Below the pieces are notes generated by a model. The model did no database searches. It was not told the origin of the DNA and saw only the letters and a program-made list of their open reading frames with translations. Of a stretch of DNA of 16,920 bases, positions 7,759 to 15,140 are shown piece after piece. Positions within the stretch are counted from its first letter, which is position 1. Each line of letters opens with the position of its first letter. The translations under genes were made by a program, and so were the position numbers. Source of the stretch: Quisquiliibacterium sp. (GTDB taxonomy: Bacteria > Pseudomonadota > Gammaproteobacteria > Burkholderiales > Burkholderiaceae_E); NCBI GenBank assembly GCA_030830765.1, contig JAURMJ010000195.1:1-16920 (forward strand), in the 5' to 3' direction.

Positions 7759-9002
7759 GCGAGCGTCACTCTGGCGAATCGGCGCTTGCCGACCTGAACG
7801 ACATAGCTTCCTGCAGGCAGCTTCAGACCTTTGTCCTCGACCCGTTCTCCATCGACACGTACTCCACCCTGTTCGAGATTACGCATGGCCTCCGAGGTGG
7901 ACGGTACAAGTCCTGCCTGCTTGAGTACCTGAGCGATCGACAGCGGTGCGCCAGCAATGTTCATCTCGGGCATCTCATCAGGTAACGCGCCCTGCCGGAA
8001 TCGCGCTTCAAAGTCAGTCAGCGCCTGCTCGGCCGCCGCAGGCGAGTGAAAGCGGCTAACGATTTCCTGGGCAAGCATCACTTTCGCATCACGCGGATTG
8101 CGCCCGGACTCGCATTCGATGCGCAGCGCGTTGATGCTGTCCATCGGCTTGCAGGACAGCAGTTCGAAGTAGCGCCACATCAGCGTGTCGGAAATCGACA
8201 TCAGCTTGCCGAACATTTCGCCCGGAGCTTCGGTGATGCCGACGTAATTACCCTTGGACTTGGACATTTTGTCGACGCCATCAAGCCCTTCCAGCAGCGG
8301 CATCGTCAGAATGCACTGTGGCTCCTGCGCGTACTCGCGCTGCAGTTCGCGCCCGACCAGCAGGTTGAACTTCTGGTCAGTCCCGCCGAGCTCGATATCA
8401 CTGCGCAGAGCCACCGAGTCATAACCCTGCATCAGCGGGTAAAGCAATTCGTGCACCGAGATCGGCAGCCCGCCCTTGAAGCGTTTGGTGAAGTCATCGC
8501 GCTCCATCATCCGGGCCAGCGTGTATTTCGCAGCCAATTCGATCATGCCGCGCGATCCGAGCGCATCAGACCACTCGGAGTTGTAACGGATCTCGGTGCG
8601 TTCCCGATCCAGCACCAGACTGGCCTGATCAAAGTAGGTCCGCGCGTTCAGTTCAATCTGTTCGCGAGTCAGCGGCGGGCGAGTGGCATTGCGTCCGGAC
8701 GGATCGCCAATCATTGCGGTGAAGTCGCCGATCAGGAAGATCACGGTATGCCCGAGATCCTGCAACTGACGCATCTTGTTAAGGACAACGGTATGCCCAA
8801 GGTGCAGATCGGGCGCGGTCGGATCCAGGCCCAGCTTGATCCGCAACGGTTTACCGCTTGCCTCGCTGCGAGCGAGCTTGTCAATCCAGTCCGCCTGCAC
8901 GAGCAGTTCGTCGCAGCCCCGCAAGGTCACGGCCAGCGAGTGGGTCACCAACTCGCTTGGAGGCGCCTTGGCGCCGCTCGTCGATCCGTTTTGTGCATTC
9001 AT
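7755..9002 (-). CDS. tyrS: Tyrosyl-tRNA synthetase
   Basis: 415-residue class I aminoacyl-tRNA synthetase that charges tRNA(Tyr). The Rossmann domain holds the HIGH-type signature HLGH (67-70) in [15 protein letters not shown] and the KMSKS loop at 245-249 ([11 protein letters not shown]). KMSKS rather than the E. coli-type KFGKT points to the second bacterial TyrRS subgroup. A C-terminal S4 RNA-binding domain (about 352-412, [16 protein letters not shown]) follows. An ATG 15 codons upstream at 9047 is in frame, but the ATG at 9002 has an AGG ribosome site at suitable spacing and gives the usual length. It is first in the tyrS-dtd-phosphatase operon and diverges from the M23 peptidase gene. 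Confidence 0.96.
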   Translation of the reverse strand: MNAQNGSTSGAKAPPSELVTHSLAVTLRGCDELLVQADWIDKLARSEASGKPLRIKLGLDPTAPDLHLGHTVVLNKMRQLQDLGHTVIFLIGDFTAMIGDPSGRNATRPPLTREQIELNARTYFDQASLVLDRERTEIRYNSEWSDALGSRGMIELAAKYTLARMMERDDFTKRFKGGLPISVHELLYPLMQGYDSVALRSDIELGGTDQKFNLLVGRELQREYAQEPQCILTMPLLEGLDGVDKMSKSKGNYVGITEAPGEMFGKLMSISDTLMWRYFELLSCKPMDSINALRIECESGRNPRDAKVMLAQEIVSRFHSPAAAEQALTDFEARFRQGALPDEMPEMNIAGAPLSIAQVLKQAGLVPSTSEAMRNLEQGGVRVDGERVEDKGLKLPAGSYVVQVGKRRFARVTLA

Positions 9003-9099
9003 ACCTGCTTGCCTGCCAGAGATGTCTTTTCGGTTAGAATCGCGCATTCATCGCCAGCTGACGCGGAAACCGTATCAGACTGGCAAGCCCGGGATTCTA

Positions 9100-9119
9100 G
9101 CCGACACACCCGTGTCGGC
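9100..9119. promoter_or_regulatory. Perfect 8-bp hairpin/dyad in divergent tyrS-M23 region
   Basis: GCCGACAC (9100-9107), a 4-nt loop ACCC, then GTGTCGGC (9112-9119) form a perfect inverted repeat 15 bp before the M23 peptidase ATG. A minus-strand TAGAAT (-10-like, plus 9094-9099) directly abuts it, pointing toward tyrS. A plus-strand TAGAAT lies at 9035-9040 pointing toward the peptidase gene. Neither has a good -35. The dyad could be an operator or an mRNA hairpin. Confidence 0.4.
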
Positions 9120-9134
9120 CTCATACGATTCAGA

Positions 9135-10454
9135 ATGCACAGGAACACGCGCTTCAAGCAGGTGGCAACTGTCACCGCACTGGTCGGGGCTCTTGGCGCG
9201 GTCACCGCGTTTGGCGTCGCGCCGCTCACGCAGGTGGAATTGCCCCCGCTGGTCAGCGTCACTGAGCCGGTTCTACTGTCCCTGCAGGCCCCGGAGTTCT
9301 TCGCCGAAAATACCGGCTCATTCTTTCAGAGTGAAGCGATTCGCCGGGGCGACACGATCGCCGCGTTGATCAGCCGGATGGGCGGCGATGACCGTGATTT
9401 CATCCGTTTCATCGGCAAGGACCCGGTCGGGCGCAAGGCGCTTCAGATCCGTGCCGGGCGTTCGGTCCAGGCCGAGATTGACACCTCCGGAAGAGTCCTT
9501 CGCTTCGTCTATCGCGCAGGTTCCCTGGAAGATGACAGTGCTTCGCAGGGTCGCCCCGGCAAGCGACTTGAGATCGTTCGAAACGGCAATACGTTCTCAG
9601 CGCTCGAAGCTGATATCCCGCTCGAGCGCTCGGTCGAAATGCGCTCGGCAACAATCAGCAGTTCACTGTTCGCAGCGACAGATGCAGCCGATATTCCCGA
9701 AGGCGTCGCGATCAAGATCGCCGACATCTTTGGGGGTGAGATTGATTTCCATCGTGACCTGCGCAAAGGCGATGAACTGCGCGTCATCTATGAAACCGTT
9801 CGCGAAGCCGACAGCCTTGAGGGATCAGACGGCAGCCGGGTCTTAGCCGTTGAATTTGTCAATGATGGCGTACGTCATGAGGCAATGCTTTTTGAGCGCA
9901 ACGGCAAGGCAGAGTATTTCAGCTTTGAGGGTAAGAGCCTTCGTAAGGCATTCCTGCGGAATCCGCTCGAATTCAGCAGGATTTCCTCGGGTTTCAGCCT
10001 GTCGCGCAAGCACCCCATCACCAACGACTGGCGCGCCCATCGGGGTGTCGATTTCGCAGCCCCCACCGGCACCAAGGTCCGGGCGTCAGCTGACGGGAAG
10101 GTTGTTTTCTCGGGCCGACAAAACGGTTATGGCAACGTCGTCATTCTTGAACACGGCGGGCGCTATTCGACGCTATATGCCCATCTGAGCCGTATTTCGA
10201 CCGATGTTCGTGTCGGAACGCGCGTCAGTCAGGGTGACACCATCGGACTGGTCGGCGCCACCGGCTGGGCGACTGGGCCGCACCTGCATTACGAAATGAG
10301 AATCAGCGGACGTCACGTGGATCCGATGAAAGTGGCTTTGCCTGAGAGCAAACCGCTGGTCGGCCCGGATCGGGACCGCCTGATTGCGGCGGCCACGAGT
10401 GTGCGCGCACAACTTGCGCAAATTGACTCGATCAAGCTCGCCCTGTTCGAGTGA
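9135..10454 (+). CDS. M23 (LytM) family metallopeptidase, membrane-anchored
   Basis: 439-residue probable periplasmic murein endopeptidase. It has a short basic N-terminus followed by one hydrophobic segment (about residues 10-32) that should act as a signal anchor. A middle region (~65-280) resembles the OapA/LysM-like part of MepM-type proteins. The C-terminal LytM domain (~285-400) keeps all zinc and catalytic positions: HRGVD (H302, D306), YAH (H350) and GPHLHYE (H383, H385). It should therefore be an active hydrolase cutting peptide cross-links rather than a degenerate activator such as EnvC. The frame stays open far upstream across tyrS, but the protein-like sequence begins at the 9135 ATG; its ribosome site is weak. 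anmK follows 42 nt downstream. Confidence 0.9.
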   Translation: MHRNTRFKQVATVTALVGALGAVTAFGVAPLTQVELPPLVSVTEPVLLSLQAPEFFAENTGSFFQSEAIRRGDTIAALISRMGGDDRDFIRFIGKDPVGRKALQIRAGRSVQAEIDTSGRVLRFVYRAGSLEDDSASQGRPGKRLEIVRNGNTFSALEADIPLERSVEMRSATISSSLFAATDAADIPEGVAIKIADIFGGEIDFHRDLRKGDELRVIYETVREADSLEGSDGSRVLAVEFVNDGVRHEAMLFERNGKAEYFSFEGKSLRKAFLRNPLEFSRISSGFSLSRKHPITNDWRAHRGVDFAAPTGTKVRASADGKVVFSGRQNGYGNVVILEHGGRYSTLYAHLSRISTDVRVGTRVSQGDTIGLVGATGWATGPHLHYEMRISGRHVDPMKVALPESKPLVGPDRDRLIAAATSVRAQLAQIDSIKLALFE

Positions 10455-10496
10455 TCAAGGGTGGGCTCCTGACCCGCCGCTTCCTCTGAGGCCCAG

Positions 10497-11669
10497 ATGC
10501 GCGAGCTTTATATCGGCCTGATGTCAGGGACAAGCCTTGACGGGGTCGATGGCGCGCTCGTCGACCTCGCAGGCGAACACCCACAGACCATCGGCTTTAC
10601 CAGTGCGCCAATGCCCGTGAATCTTCGGCGCGACCTACTTGCGCTGCAGCATAGCGGTCCGGATGAACTCGCAAGGGCAGCCATCTGTGCAAATCAGATT
10701 GCCACGATCTATGCGCAGGTGGTCAATCGCCTTATTGAGGACGCAGCGCAGTCGCTGCTCAACGGGGATACATCTGATGAGTCCAGGTCGTCGTTCCAGC
10801 GCGAGTCAGCGGCAGTCCGTCAGCAGATTCGCGCGATCGGCGCACACGGACAAACGATTCGTCACCAGCCCGAATCCGGTTACACACTTCAACTGCTCAA
10901 CGGGTCACTGCTGTCGGAACTGACCGGACTCGCAGTCGTTTGCGATTTTCGGGGAGCGGATGTTGCGGCCGGAGGACAAGGAGCCCCTCTTGTTCCCGCC
11001 TTTCACCAGGCCGTGTTCAGCCATGACTCCCGACGCCGTGCGATCATCAACATTGGCGGCATTGCCAACCTGAGTCTGCTGGCCCCTGGAGCCACGGCGC
11101 TTGGCTGCGATTCAGGACCGGGCAATGCGCTGATGGATGCCTGGCATGAGATGCATCGTGGCGGGCCCTTTGATCCCGACGGCACCTGGGCGGCAAGCGG
11201 TACCGTTGATCAGACCCTGTTAGACCGTCTGGCCAGCGAACCCTACTTCTCAAAGCCGGCCCCTAAAAGCACCGGGCGAGATCTGTTCAATCTCGAATGG
11301 TTACAGGCTGCGCTGCACGAGCCAGTCGTACCAGAGGACGTCCAGGCAACACTTCTGGAACTGACCGCCCAGAGCATCCAGGCTGTGGCGGCCAGCTTCC
11401 GGGCTGATGAGGCATACGTCTGCGGCGGAGGCGCGCGCAATGCGAGACTGATGCAGCGACTGCGCGAACTCCTTGCCCCCGTGCCCGTCACGATGACCGA
11501 GGGCCTCGGAATGGATCCGCAGTCCGTTGAAGCGGTCGCCTTCGCCTGGCTTGCAAAGTGCCGCATCAATAAAAACGCCGGCAATCTGCCGGCGGTCACG
11601 GGAGCAAGCGGCCCCCGGATATTGGGCGCCCTCTACGAGGCGCCCATTGAACAATCAGACGGAGAATGA
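10497..11669 (+). CDS. anmK: Anhydro-N-acetylmuramic acid kinase
   Basis: 390-residue cytoplasmic kinase that opens and phosphorylates 1,6-anhydro-MurNAc from cell-wall turnover to MurNAc-6-phosphate. The start [18 protein letters not shown] carries the nucleotide-binding GTSxDGxD motif (residues 11-18). It is followed by [11 protein letters not shown] (115-125), [22 protein letters not shown] (149-170) with the catalytic aspartate, NIGGIANLS and [13 protein letters not shown]. The protein is slightly longer than E. coli AnmK (369), in part from a polar stretch around residues 88-108. GAGG lies 5 nt before the ATG. It probably shares a transcript with the M23 peptidase, pairing wall cleavage with recycling. 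Its last 15 bp overlap the end of erpA on the other strand. Confidence 0.95.
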   Translation: MRELYIGLMSGTSLDGVDGALVDLAGEHPQTIGFTSAPMPVNLRRDLLALQHSGPDELARAAICANQIATIYAQVVNRLIEDAAQSLLNGDTSDESRSSFQRESAAVRQQIRAIGAHGQTIRHQPESGYTLQLLNGSLLSELTGLAVVCDFRGADVAAGGQGAPLVPAFHQAVFSHDSRRRAIINIGGIANLSLLAPGATALGCDSGPGNALMDAWHEMHRGGPFDPDGTWAASGTVDQTLLDRLASEPYFSKPAPKSTGRDLFNLEWLQAALHEPVVPEDVQATLLELTAQSIQAVAASFRADEAYVCGGGARNARLMQRLRELLAPVPVTMTEGLGMDPQSVEAVAFAWLAKCRINKNAGNLPAVTGASGPRILGALYEAPIEQSDGE

Positions 11670-12005
11670 AGACCCGCAGCCACAGGTGGTCGTCGCGTTC
11701 GGATTCTTGATCACGAACTGTGCACCTTCAAGATCTTCCTTGTAGTCGATTTCCGCCCCAATCAGATACTGATAGCTCATCGCGTCGATCAGCAGCGTCA
11801 CACCGTTCTTTTGCATGACGGTATCGTCTTCACCGGTCAGCTCTTCGAAGGTGAAGCCATACTGGAAGCCTGAACATCCGCCCCCCTGCACGAAGACGCG
11901 CAACTTCAGGTCGGCGTTCCCTTCTTCCTCGATCAACTGCCGCACCTTCTCGGCCGCATTGTCGGTAAAGATCAGCGGAGCGGGCATTTCGGCAACTGCG
12001 TTCAT
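11655..12005 (-). CDS. erpA: Iron-sulfur cluster insertion protein ErpA
   Basis: 116-residue A-type carrier that delivers Fe-S clusters to apo-enzymes, in E. coli including isoprenoid-synthesis enzymes. The three cluster ligands are present: C44 in [11 protein letters not shown], and C108 and C110 in the C-terminal CGCGSSFSV. The sequence ([47 protein letters not shown]) and length match ErpA better than IscA. A strong GGAG site lies 9 nt before the ATG. It ends tail-to-tail with anmK, leaving no room for a dedicated terminator between them. A bactofilin gene lies upstream on the same strand. Confidence 0.95.
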   Translation of the reverse strand: MNAVAEMPAPLIFTDNAAEKVRQLIEEEGNADLKLRVFVQGGGCSGFQYGFTFEELTGEDDTVMQKNGVTLLIDAMSYQYLIGAEIDYKEDLEGAQFVIKNPNATTTCGCGSSFSV

Positions 12006-12030
12006 TTCATTTATCTCCAGATAGACCCTG

Positions 12031-12036
12031 ATTCTA
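12031..12036 (-). promoter_or_regulatory. Candidate -10 element for erpA
   Basis: The minus strand reads TAGAAT here, about 26 bp before the erpA ATG, within the 114-bp gap after the bactofilin gene. A start site near 12024 would give a short leader containing the GGAG site. No good -35 is seen 16-18 bp upstream, so erpA could also depend on read-through or an activator. Confidence 0.35.
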
Positions 12037-12119
12037 TCGGTCTGCGTTTAACCCTGCCAGCGGAACAGGCAATTGGAATCTCGGCGAATCACGGTCCGGT
12101 TCAACCAGACAGCCTGGGA

Positions 12120-12515
12120 CTAGCCTTGCTTACTTGCCAGTTTGAGGCCAGGCCGCTCATCTTCAAGGTGCGCCATCGTACCCTCAATGATCGCGCCCGG
12201 ATGAATTTCAAGTGCCCGATAGCTGACCTGGCCCGAAATTCGAGCCATTGGCTGCAGTTCAAGGAGTTCCTGCGCCTGCACAGGCCCTTCAATCGAGCCG
12301 TTGACAATCACATTGTCTGCACGCACCCGACCAATCACGCGGGCCTGCTCGGACAGCACCAGAACGCTCGGAACATCGTCCTCAGCAATGACATCCCCAC
12401 GCACCTGACCGTCGATCCGCAACCCACCATGAAATCTGATGTTTCCTTCGATAACCGTAGAGGCTCCGATCAGGCTTTCAATTGCGTTACTCGGGGCTTT
12501 TTTCCGATTGAACAT
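12120..12515 (-). CDS. Bactofilin (polymer-forming cytoskeletal protein)
   Basis: 131-residue bactofilin, a nucleotide-independent filament-forming protein that lies under the inner membrane and helps position cell-wall or polar machinery. A short tail (MFNRKKAPSNAIESLIG) precedes a right-handed beta-helix of repeated short strands: TVIEGNIRFHGGLRIDGQVRGDV, then ARVIGRVRADNVIVNGSIEG, then ARISGQVSYRALEIHPGAIIEG (about 18-117). A polar tail closes it. It has a near-perfect Shine-Dalgarno (AAGGAGG, 12521-12527 on the plus strand) 5 nt before the ATG, suggesting high expression. Upstream by 69 nt is a coiled-coil membrane protein in the same direction, a plausible partner or anchor. Confidence 0.9.
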   Translation of the reverse strand: MFNRKKAPSNAIESLIGASTVIEGNIRFHGGLRIDGQVRGDVIAEDDVPSVLVLSEQARVIGRVRADNVIVNGSIEGPVQAQELLELQPMARISGQVSYRALEIHPGAIIEGTMAHLEDERPGLKLASKQG

Positions 12516-12584
12516 CTGTTCCTCCTTAAAGCTTGACGCCTGAGCCCAGGGTCTGAGTCAATCCTGCCCGTTGCTCAAACAATG

Positions 12585-13355
12585 TCATAGCATCGCGGTC
12601 TGCTGCGCCCGTAAGGTATCACCCTCAAGGACCCGAAGCTGAACTGATCGCACTTTCATACCGACGGGGACGTCGAAGATACCTTCAATGCGTTGATAGC
12701 GCCGAAAAGTCACTCTTACCTCCGGCTTTTCTGAGTCATCCGGGATAATCAGTACTTTCTTGCCCGCCTTGGACTCCAGTCTGACGGACAGTTGCCATGC
12801 TCCATCAAAGTCCCGGTCAGCCCGGGCATCCTGAGTGAGCAGTGCACGATAACGCAGCTGTCTGCTCTCCGGGACGGGACTCACTTCGAACCGCCGGATT
12901 GCAATCGGGCCGTCCGAGTTGCCTGCAGGCAACAGGCTTTCCAGGTAAGTCAGATCCGCCTTGAGCCGTGCATTTTCGGTTTCAAAAGTACGCATCTGAG
13001 CACTGAGACGCTCGGCCGCAACCCGCTCAACCAGCATGTTCGCATTGGCCGCCTGGGCCTGGGCTTGCATCTGCGCCTTCGCTTCAAGCGTACTGGAAAG
13101 CTGTTGCTTCAGCCGTTGCAGCTCCACGGCGTGCTGCCGTGCGGCCATCTGTAAAGCCGCCACATCGCGTTGCAGGCTCTGTCGGGCAGCCTGATCATCC
13201 CCTCGTGTTCCTTGCCACGCCCATGAGACCGCGCCCCCGACAACGAGCACAACCGCCGACTGAATCATCAGCCAGACGCTCCAATGCACATGGCGGCGAA
13301 CCTTCATCCGAGGGGTGCCGGCCGACATTCGACGTGCAAACAGTTTCAATTTCAC
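12585..13355 (-). CDS. Single-pass membrane protein with coiled coil (DUF6776-like)
   Basis: 256 residues from a GTG start (VKLKLFARRMSAG). A basic cytoplasmic N-terminus (1-25, with RMKVRRHVHW) precedes one transmembrane helix (about 26-47). A long coiled-coil-prone stretch follows (about 53-145, rich in Q, A, R and E), then a beta-rich C-terminal domain ending LEGDTLRAQQTAML. I recognise the layout as the betaproteobacterial DUF6776 type found near bactofilin and erpA; the function is unknown. The frame remains open 67 codons further upstream to a TTG at 13556 and includes a hydrophobic stretch, but the GTG at 13355 fits the family start. Its ribosome site (AAGAG) is weak. The adjacent bactofilin suggests an envelope or scaffold role; that is inference. 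Confidence 0.7.
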   Translation of the reverse strand: MKLKLFARRMSAGTPRMKVRRHVHWSVWLMIQSAVVLVVGGAVSWAWQGTRGDDQAARQSLQRDVAALQMAARQHAVELQRLKQQLSSTLEAKAQMQAQAQAANANMLVERVAAERLSAQMRTFETENARLKADLTYLESLLPAGNSDGPIAIRRFEVSPVPESRQLRYRALLTQDARADRDFDGAWQLSVRLESKAGKKVLIIPDDSEKPEVRVTFRRYQRIEGIFDVPVGMKVRSVQLRVLEGDTLRAQQTAML

Positions 13356-13633
13356 AGAGTTTGCTCTTGGACTGAACGGACGCCCCACTGCATTGAGCGA
13401 AACGCGCTCGATCGAGACAGGGATCAGACTGAAGTCGGGTTGTAACGAGGCGACCCGATGGTAGCACTCGAAAATCGCACAGATGCAACCCATGGCGCTG
13501 AAAACGCTCAGGACCCACCAGGGCGCAAGGGCTGGAGAGCCTTCAAAAGATCTCAAAGCCAGCCGGGACCGCGGTTCTCAACAGATAGCTGCAATGGCGC
13601 TCCAGCCTGATCCAATTGATCCGCCAGAACGAC

Positions 13634-13658
13634 AAAAGCCGCCCATCGGGCGGCTTTT
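13634..13658 (-). terminator. Intrinsic terminator of the rplM-rpsI operon
   Basis: AAAAGCCGCCC (13634-13644), a 3-nt loop, and GGGCGGCTTTT (13648-13658) form a perfect 11-bp hairpin 30 bp past the rpsI stop. On the minus strand the GC stem is followed by four Ts. It would also work in the opposite direction. Confidence 0.85.
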
Positions 13659-13687
13659 GATGCACAACGTACTGCGGCAGTAACGAA

Positions 13688-14080
13688 TCAGCGCTTCGAG
13701 AACTGCTTGCGGCGACGTGCCTTGTGAAAACCCACTTTCTTCCGTTCAACTTCCCGTGCGTCCCGGGTAACAAAACCGGCGCCAGAAAGTGCAGGCTTCA
13801 AAGTCGCGTCATAGTCAACCAGCGCGCGGGTAATCCCGTGACGAACTGCACCGGCCTGGCCGGATTCACCACCGCCGTGCACGTTGACCATGATGTCGAA
13901 ACTTTCCAGATGATTGGTCAGTTCCAGCGGCTGACGCACAACCATGCGACCCGTTTCGCGAGCGAAGTACTGGTCGAGCGGCTTGCCATTGACGACCACG
14001 TCGCCCTTGCCCTTCTTCAGAAAAACCCGGGCCACGGAAGACTTGCGGCGGCCGGTGCCGTAGTAGTAATCGCCAATCAT
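13688..14080 (-). CDS. rpsI: 30S ribosomal protein S9
   Basis: 130-residue small-subunit protein whose basic C-terminal tail reaches the P-site tRNA. It begins [20 protein letters not shown], contains the conserved [23 protein letters not shown] segment, and ends [11 protein letters not shown] with the invariant KR terminus intact. Length and start are standard. It follows rplM by 88 nt in the usual L13-S9 operon and is closed by the hairpin terminator at 13634-13658. Confidence 0.98.
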   Translation of the reverse strand: MIGDYYYGTGRRKSSVARVFLKKGKGDVVVNGKPLDQYFARETGRMVVRQPLELTNHLESFDIMVNVHGGGESGQAGAVRHGITRALVDYDATLKPALSGAGFVTRDAREVERKKVGFHKARRRKQFSKR

Positions 14081-14168
14081 CGGATCAACGCCTTCAAATG
14101 TTTGTTAAGACTTCCGGTTGACTGCTTCGACGCCCACTAACTACGAGAGCGCGGCAGCATCGCCGGAT

Positions 14169-14597
14169 TCAGATATCCAGAGCCTTCGGCTGCTGCGCGG
14201 TGTGCGGATGCGTAGCGTCGCCGTAGACCTTGAGCTTCTTGATCATCGCATAGCCCAAGGGGCCCTTCGGAAGCATGCCCTTGACGGCCTTCTCAAGCGC
14301 GCGCCCCGGAAAACGGGACTGCATGTTGGAGAAGTTGGTCTCGGTGATCCCACCCGGGTAACCGCTGTGGCGGTAATACTTTTTGTCGAGTTCTTTGTTG
14401 CCGGTCACGCGAATCTTGCCCGCGTTGACGACGACAATGTAGTCGCCGGTATCGACGTGGGGCGTAAATTCGGGCTTGTGCTTGCCACGCAGACGCAGCG
14501 CAATGTTGGCCGCGAGGCGACCCAGCACTTTGTCAGACGCGTCGACGACAAACCAGTCACGCGTGACTTCATGCGGCTTGGCAGAAAATGTTTTCAT
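14169..14597 (-). CDS. rplM: 50S ribosomal protein L13
   Basis: 142-residue large-subunit protein that binds 23S rRNA early in assembly. It shows [11 protein letters not shown], the hallmark [39 protein letters not shown] and GMLPKGPLG, and ends ALDI. A TTG four codons upstream (14609) is in frame, but the ATG at 14597 gives the standard N-terminus. It is first in the rplM-rpsI operon, with a well-formed promoter about 190 bp upstream. In E. coli, L13 is reported to repress its own operon through the mRNA leader; the long structured leader here would suit that. Confidence 0.98.
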   Translation of the reverse strand: MKTFSAKPHEVTRDWFVVDASDKVLGRLAANIALRLRGKHKPEFTPHVDTGDYIVVVNAGKIRVTGNKELDKKYYRHSGYPGGITETNFSNMQSRFPGRALEKAVKGMLPKGPLGYAMIKKLKVYGDATHPHTAQQPKALDI

Positions 14598-14640
14598 CTG
14601 TGCACTCAATCGTTCATGCGCGAGAGCGGGATCCGAGTAG

Positions 14641-14684
14641 CTGGGCTCACTCCCAGAGACTTGAGTCGTACTGATGAGGACTCA
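14641..14684 (-). promoter_or_regulatory. Two hairpins in the rplM mRNA leader
   Basis: CTGGG/CCCAG (14641-14645 with 14652-14656, 6-nt loop) and TGAGTC/GACTCA (14662-14667 with 14679-14684, 11-nt loop) are adjacent stems in the transcribed leader. They lie about 45-90 nt before the L13 start codon. They are candidates for an L13-binding autoregulatory element, but I cannot match them to a known consensus. Confidence 0.35.
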
Positions 14685-14789
14685 CCCTCTCTTGATCGCC
14701 CGTTTTGACTCCGATTACGTGCGTCTTGGACACCCAAGCTACACAGCTCGCCCCCCACCGTGGGAGCAGCTTCTCGCGGAAAGCCTGAT

Positions 14790-14819
14790 ATTCTAACGCG
14801 AAGTCAAACGCAAAGTCAA
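14790..14819 (-). promoter_or_regulatory. Sigma-70-type promoter for rplM-rpsI
   Basis: On the minus strand TTGACT (plus 14814-14819), an 18-bp spacer and TAGAAT (plus 14790-14795) make a good housekeeping promoter, with a start site near 14783 and a leader of about 186 nt. The spacer contains a second TTGACT because of a 12-bp near-perfect tandem repeat. Confidence 0.75.
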
Positions 14820-14959
14820 AAGGAAACAATCCTCAGCGGCCGGGACCTGACATCGACGGCGAGGAATTCATTAGACAGGGCCGTGAAATCTTGAACCGGG
14901 GACAAGGTTTCTCCATCAATCTTCGGAGCGACCGCACCCCGGAAGATGCAGCCCCCCCC
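14820..14959. other. Intergenic stretch with no recognised feature except C8/A8 run
   Basis: Between the rplM promoter and the terminator of the candidate small RNA I see no ribosome site, motif or credible reading frame. A run of eight Cs (14952-14959) abuts a run of eight As (14960-14967), a place where sequencing or replication slippage would be likely. Confidence 0.4.
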
Positions 14960-14990
14960 AAAAAAAAGCCCGAGCGCTTTGGCTCGGGCT
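14960..14990 (-). terminator. Strong intrinsic terminator
   Basis: On the minus strand AGCCCGAGC, loop CAAAGC, GCTCGGGCT, then eight Ts (plus-strand stem arms 14967-14975 and 14982-14990, T-tract 14967-14960). The orientation shows that a minus-strand transcript comes from the 15000-15300 side and stops before rplM. Confidence 0.9.
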
Positions 14991-15049
14991 GAATCCACCA
15001 AAGGAGGAGGGTGGAGGAGACACCGGAGGGTCGCTCAAAAGCGACCGAT
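14960..15049 (-). ncRNA. Candidate ~90-nt small RNA with anti-Shine-Dalgarno loop
   Basis: Minus-strand RNA predicted from about 15049 to 14960. Its parts in 5'-3' order are as follows. Stem 1 is GGUCGC-UUUUGA-GCGACC (15046-15029). A linker follows with repeated CUCC. Stem 2 is UCCACC/GGUGGA (15015-15010 with 14999-14994) and presents a 10-nt loop CUCCUCCUUU. The last element is a terminator with a 9-bp stem (14990-14967) and eight Us. The loop contains CCUCCUUU, identical to the 3' tail of 16S rRNA that binds ribosome sites, so it could pair with many mRNA ribosome-binding sites. A promoter-like TTGCAG-17-TATCAT lies immediately upstream. No coding potential is apparent. Existence, ends and targets are inferred. 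Confidence 0.55.
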
Positions 15050-15055
15050 GCGGTC

Positions 15056-15084
15056 ATGATAGCGAATTATTTTGTGCACTGCAA
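15056..15084 (-). promoter_or_regulatory. Candidate promoter of the small RNA
   Basis: Minus strand TTGCAG (plus 15079-15084), 17-bp spacer, TATCAT (plus 15056-15061). The -10 is 5/6 of consensus and the -35 keeps TTG. A start about 7 bp on gives an A at 15049, just before the first stem. Confidence 0.5.
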
Positions 15085-15140
15085 GATCGAGTGAGGGATG
15101 CGCTCATTTCTCAAGCCAAGCAAGGCACCGAAGAAAGCCT

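Noticed and set aside
8046..9134. Long plus-strand open frame preceding the M23 peptidase
   Set aside because: It is the antisense of tyrS, whose motifs on the minus strand are unambiguous. The sequence becomes protein-like only at the signal anchor from 9135.
14816..15057. Minus-strand reading frames of about 60-75 codons in the rplM-osmC gap
   Set aside because: They run through the intrinsic terminator and the C8/A8 runs and lack ribosome sites; the proteins look low-complexity and unrelated to known families.
15011..15094. Small plus-strand frame (27 codons from GTG) right after a perfect AAAGGAGG
   Set aside because: The spacing from AAAGGAGG to the GTG is only 3 nt, the encoded peptide has no recognisable feature, and the AAAGGAGG is the complement of the predicted sRNA loop. 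The terminator orientation favours a minus-strand RNA.
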